Below, piece after piece: positions 63,355 to 64,000 of a stretch of 64,000 nucleotides of DNA. Position 1 is the first letter of the stretch. Each line of letters starts with the position of its first letter. The position numbers were made by a program, and so were the translations under genes. Source of the DNA: an uncultured Phascolarctobacterium sp. Its GTDB lineage: Bacteria > Bacillota > Negativicutes > Acidaminococcales > Acidaminococcaceae. The stretch is from NCBI GenBank assembly GCA_947630795.1, contig CANRJC010000002.1, positions 86,146 through 150,145 of the forward strand. Direction: 5' to 3'. A model generated the notes under the pieces. The model ran no database searches, had not been told where the DNA came from, and worked only from the letters and a program-made list of their open reading frames with translations.

Positions 63355-63485
63355 TCCGCTTCCTCCTTTCTTTCATGATCGCCCGCTCCCGCTTTGCAGT
63401 CCGAGCTTTTTTCTTCAGACTATTGCCTGAAACTTTTTCGCTTCAGACTTTGCGGAGCGGGCTTTGGGGTACCTGCGGCTTTATC

Positions 63486-63731
63486 TTAGCCGTCCACTTC
63501 CTGACCCAGTGCGCCCAGGTCGCTCTTTTCGGTCAAGCGCACGCCGTCTACGGTGGGCTTCATCAGCCCGCCCAGTGCGTCGCCGGCCTTATAGAGGTTC
63601 TCCAGAGTGGCATCGGGGCTGACGCCGGTGAAGTTGTAGCTTTTCAACTTCGGGGTGCTGCCGTCTGCCATCAAGCCGTCCTCTACCGCGATGCTGAGGG
63701 TGCGGTTGAGGATGTCTGCAGTGATCGCCAT
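63486..63731 (-). CDS. DUF1659 domain protein
   Basis: An 81-residue protein of the DUF1659 type (TLSIAVEDGLMADGSTPKLK, SYNFTGVSPDATLENLY). GAAAGGAGGCG precedes the ATG at 63731. It is the first gene of the DUF1659-DUF2922-YvrJ unit. The 131-bp gap before DUF2922 shows no further gene. Confidence 0.85.
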   Translation of the reverse strand: MAITADILNRTLSIAVEDGLMADGSTPKLKSYNFTGVSPDATLENLYKAGDALGGLMKPTVDGVRLTEKSDLGALGQEVDG

Positions 63732-63767
63732 GTGTCCTCGCCTCCTTTCTTTTTGTGATTTATTTAG

Positions 63768-63905
63768 CACGCCGCCCATTGAGCTTGTCGAAATGTTAGG
63801 CGTGCGGACTTTCTGCTGCGCCGGGCACTTCCTTCCCCTTGAACGCCCAACTGATTTATATGGCTCTGCTGGGGAAGCCCGGGACAAGCTCAATGACCGG
63901 CGACT
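63768..63905. repeat. Interspersed palindromic repeat, copy 10
   Basis: Full-length copy: CGCCGCCCATTGAGCTTGTC, AATGTTAGGCGTGCGG, TTCTGCTGCGCCGGGCACTT, AACTGATTTATATGGCTCTG, GGGGAAGCCCGGGACAAGCT and CAATGACCGGCGA. Confidence 0.78.
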
Positions 63906-63923
63906 CACATAGCGCCTGCCCTT

Positions 63924-64000
63924 TCACCAATCTCCCTTGAGCCCGGTCACGGCGCCGCAGCCGGTGAGCAGATAGGTCTGCTGATAGTTCAGCGCCAAGA
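63924..64000 (-). CDS. C-terminal end of a gene cut by the window edge
   Basis: The minus frame is open from the window end to TGA at 63924 and reads LALNYQQTYLLTGCGAVTGL and then KGDW. Only 24 residues are visible, so identity is unknown; it may be a further member of the DUF1659/DUF2922 cluster or its upstream neighbour. Confidence 0.4.
   Translation of the reverse strand, partial: LALNYQQTYLLTGCGAVTGLKGDW

Overview
The window is a GC-rich bacterial chromosome segment with Firmicutes-type gene order: ylxM-ffh-rpsP-khpA-ylqD-rimM-trmD, a ccpN-ppsR pair, and a YvrJ/DUF2922/DUF1659 cluster. RNase J, a two-component-style Trk system, LarA, BioY and several near-identical Rpn (PD-(D/E)XK) genes fit a gut-type Negativicutes, perhaps Acidaminococcaceae. 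That placement is inference, because no rRNA or marker identification was possible.

Layout. 1-18.1 kb (+) is housekeeping: a 5'-truncated unknown gene, a zinc-ribbon membrane protein, rnj, ftsK, a RodZ-like protein, a YgiQ-type radical SAM protein, a lipoprotein, rimO, cinA, a DEAD-box helicase, a long HflX with an N-terminal JAMM-like motif, and a PLP enzyme of the YnbB family. At 18.2-19.6 kb (-) an OFA-type MFS transporter sits behind what reads as a complete ZTP (pfl) riboswitch with its terminator. 19.7-31.2 kb is an accessory island: two Rpn genes flank a type I restriction-modification system (hsdM-hsdS-hsdR), an unknown gene and a RelBE-type toxin-antitoxin pair. 31.3-46.1 kb (+) returns to core genes: smc-ftsY, the ylxM-to-trmD operon, trkA with two trkH genes, and larA. 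bioY follows with a BirA-type operator. 47-51 kb holds hicAB, an acyltransferase, a 37-residue membrane peptide, an orphan antitoxin with a truncated toxin, and an approximately 0.8-kb degenerate array of 69-bp tandem units. 51.1-55.5 kb (-) has ppsR-ccpN and a FecBDE-type ABC importer. 55.7-57.4 kb (+) has rluA and fba. 57.7-64 kb is accessory again: a third Rpn gene, a YdcF-family protein, a Fic protein behind an unusual leader, and a small-gene cluster (DUF1659, DUF2922, YvrJ).

The most unusual feature is a cassette found three times. Each of the three rpn genes is preceded by a promoter (TTGACT-N17-TACAAT), about 170 nt of conserved and strongly structured sequence, and a clear intrinsic terminator. 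Only after this comes the rpn promoter itself, whose -10 box lies inside an inverted repeat. This looks like an undescribed small RNA or terminating leader linked to Rpn nucleases. Other points are the JAMM-HflX fusion, the apparent lack of a standard start codon for ppsR, the 69-bp array, a fic leader with three alternative terminator arms, and dense interspersed palindromic and heptamer repeats confined to operon borders and accessory zones.
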